Source: Plasmodium coatneyi (Eukaryota; Apicomplexa; Aconoidasida; Haemosporida; Plasmodiidae). Taken from it: a stretch of DNA of 64,000 nucleotides. Where the stretch lies: positions 1,178,001 to 1,242,000 of the forward strand of contig NC_033567.1 of NCBI RefSeq assembly GCF_001680005.1. Direction: 5' to 3'. Positions within the stretch are counted from its first letter, which is position 1. Each line of letters begins with the position of its first letter. Position numbers and translations under genes: made by a program. Positions 63,774 through 64,000 of this stretch are shown here, piece by piece. The notes under the pieces were generated by a model, which saw only the letters and a program-made list of their open reading frames with translations, was not told the DNA's origin and did not search any database.

Positions 63774-64000
63774 TTGCCGTGTCGAGTGGGGATACCAGTA
63801 TACACACGTGCATGCAACCGCGTAGGGATATATATACCCACGTACACCTGTACATATGTATATCCTTTTTTACACTGACCTATATACATGTGTGTAGAAA
63901 TCTGCACGCATGTAAGCAAATACACACTTGCACAAATTGTACCAGTTGCATCAGGTTGGGTAGTGCTAAGTGCCAATTTTTTTTTTACACTACCCTTTGC

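Noticed and set aside
1..64000. CRISPR arrays, insertion sequences, bacterial-type operons, rRNA genes and subtelomeric families
   Set aside because: None seen. The window is core eukaryotic chromosome with introns; tRNA and snoRNA genes were not found but cannot be excluded without a structure search.

Overview
This window is eukaryotic nuclear DNA from a malaria parasite, most likely of the vivax/knowlesi/cynomolgi group of Plasmodium. The signs are long intergenic runs of T or A, low-complexity Asn/Lys/Asp/Glu inserts, many short GT..AG introns (about 100-450 nt), very long proteins, and only moderately AT-rich DNA, unlike the extreme AT of P. falciparum. From memory, the order 2-oxoglutarate dehydrogenase E2, then the adjacent phosphodiesterases beta and gamma, matches P. 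falciparum chromosome 13. The species itself cannot be settled from the sequence alone. Most gene models below were built by joining exons by hand, using reading phase, splice sites and protein motifs. Several genes have exons too short to show up as long open reading frames.

Layout. Region 1 (1-13 kb): a protein with a row of PH-like modules, cut by the left edge (+); a mitochondrial 2-oxoglutarate dehydrogenase E2 (+); a small PPIE-like RRM protein (-); and a Rad21/Rec8-type kleisin (+). Region 2 (12.4-24.4 kb): a three-exon gene for a 2710-residue pseudokinase (-), and, head to head with it, a 75-residue three-exon zinc-finger protein (+). Region 3 (24.8-33.6 kb): a single-exon 2926-residue helical-repeat protein with THADA/Trm732-like signatures (-). 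Region 4 (34.5-49 kb): a multi-exon DHHC palmitoyltransferase (+), then phosphodiesterase beta (-) and phosphodiesterase gamma (+), which diverge from a 2.4 kb spacer. Region 5 (50.6-58.9 kb): a polytopic membrane protein, an unrecognised 984-residue protein and a mitochondrial ribosomal uS5, all on +. Region 6 (59.5-63.8 kb): an eight-exon type I membrane protein resembling the V-ATPase accessory protein Ac45/Voa1 (-) and a NELF-A-like protein (-).

This is ordinary chromosome-core gene content, not an operon. The clearest functional link is the phosphodiesterase pair. The two genes share several intron positions and phases, so they look like an old inverted tandem duplication, and both would hydrolyse cyclic nucleotides at a membrane. 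I saw no CRISPR array, insertion sequence, rRNA gene or subtelomeric family gene. tRNA and small ncRNA genes cannot be excluded by eye.
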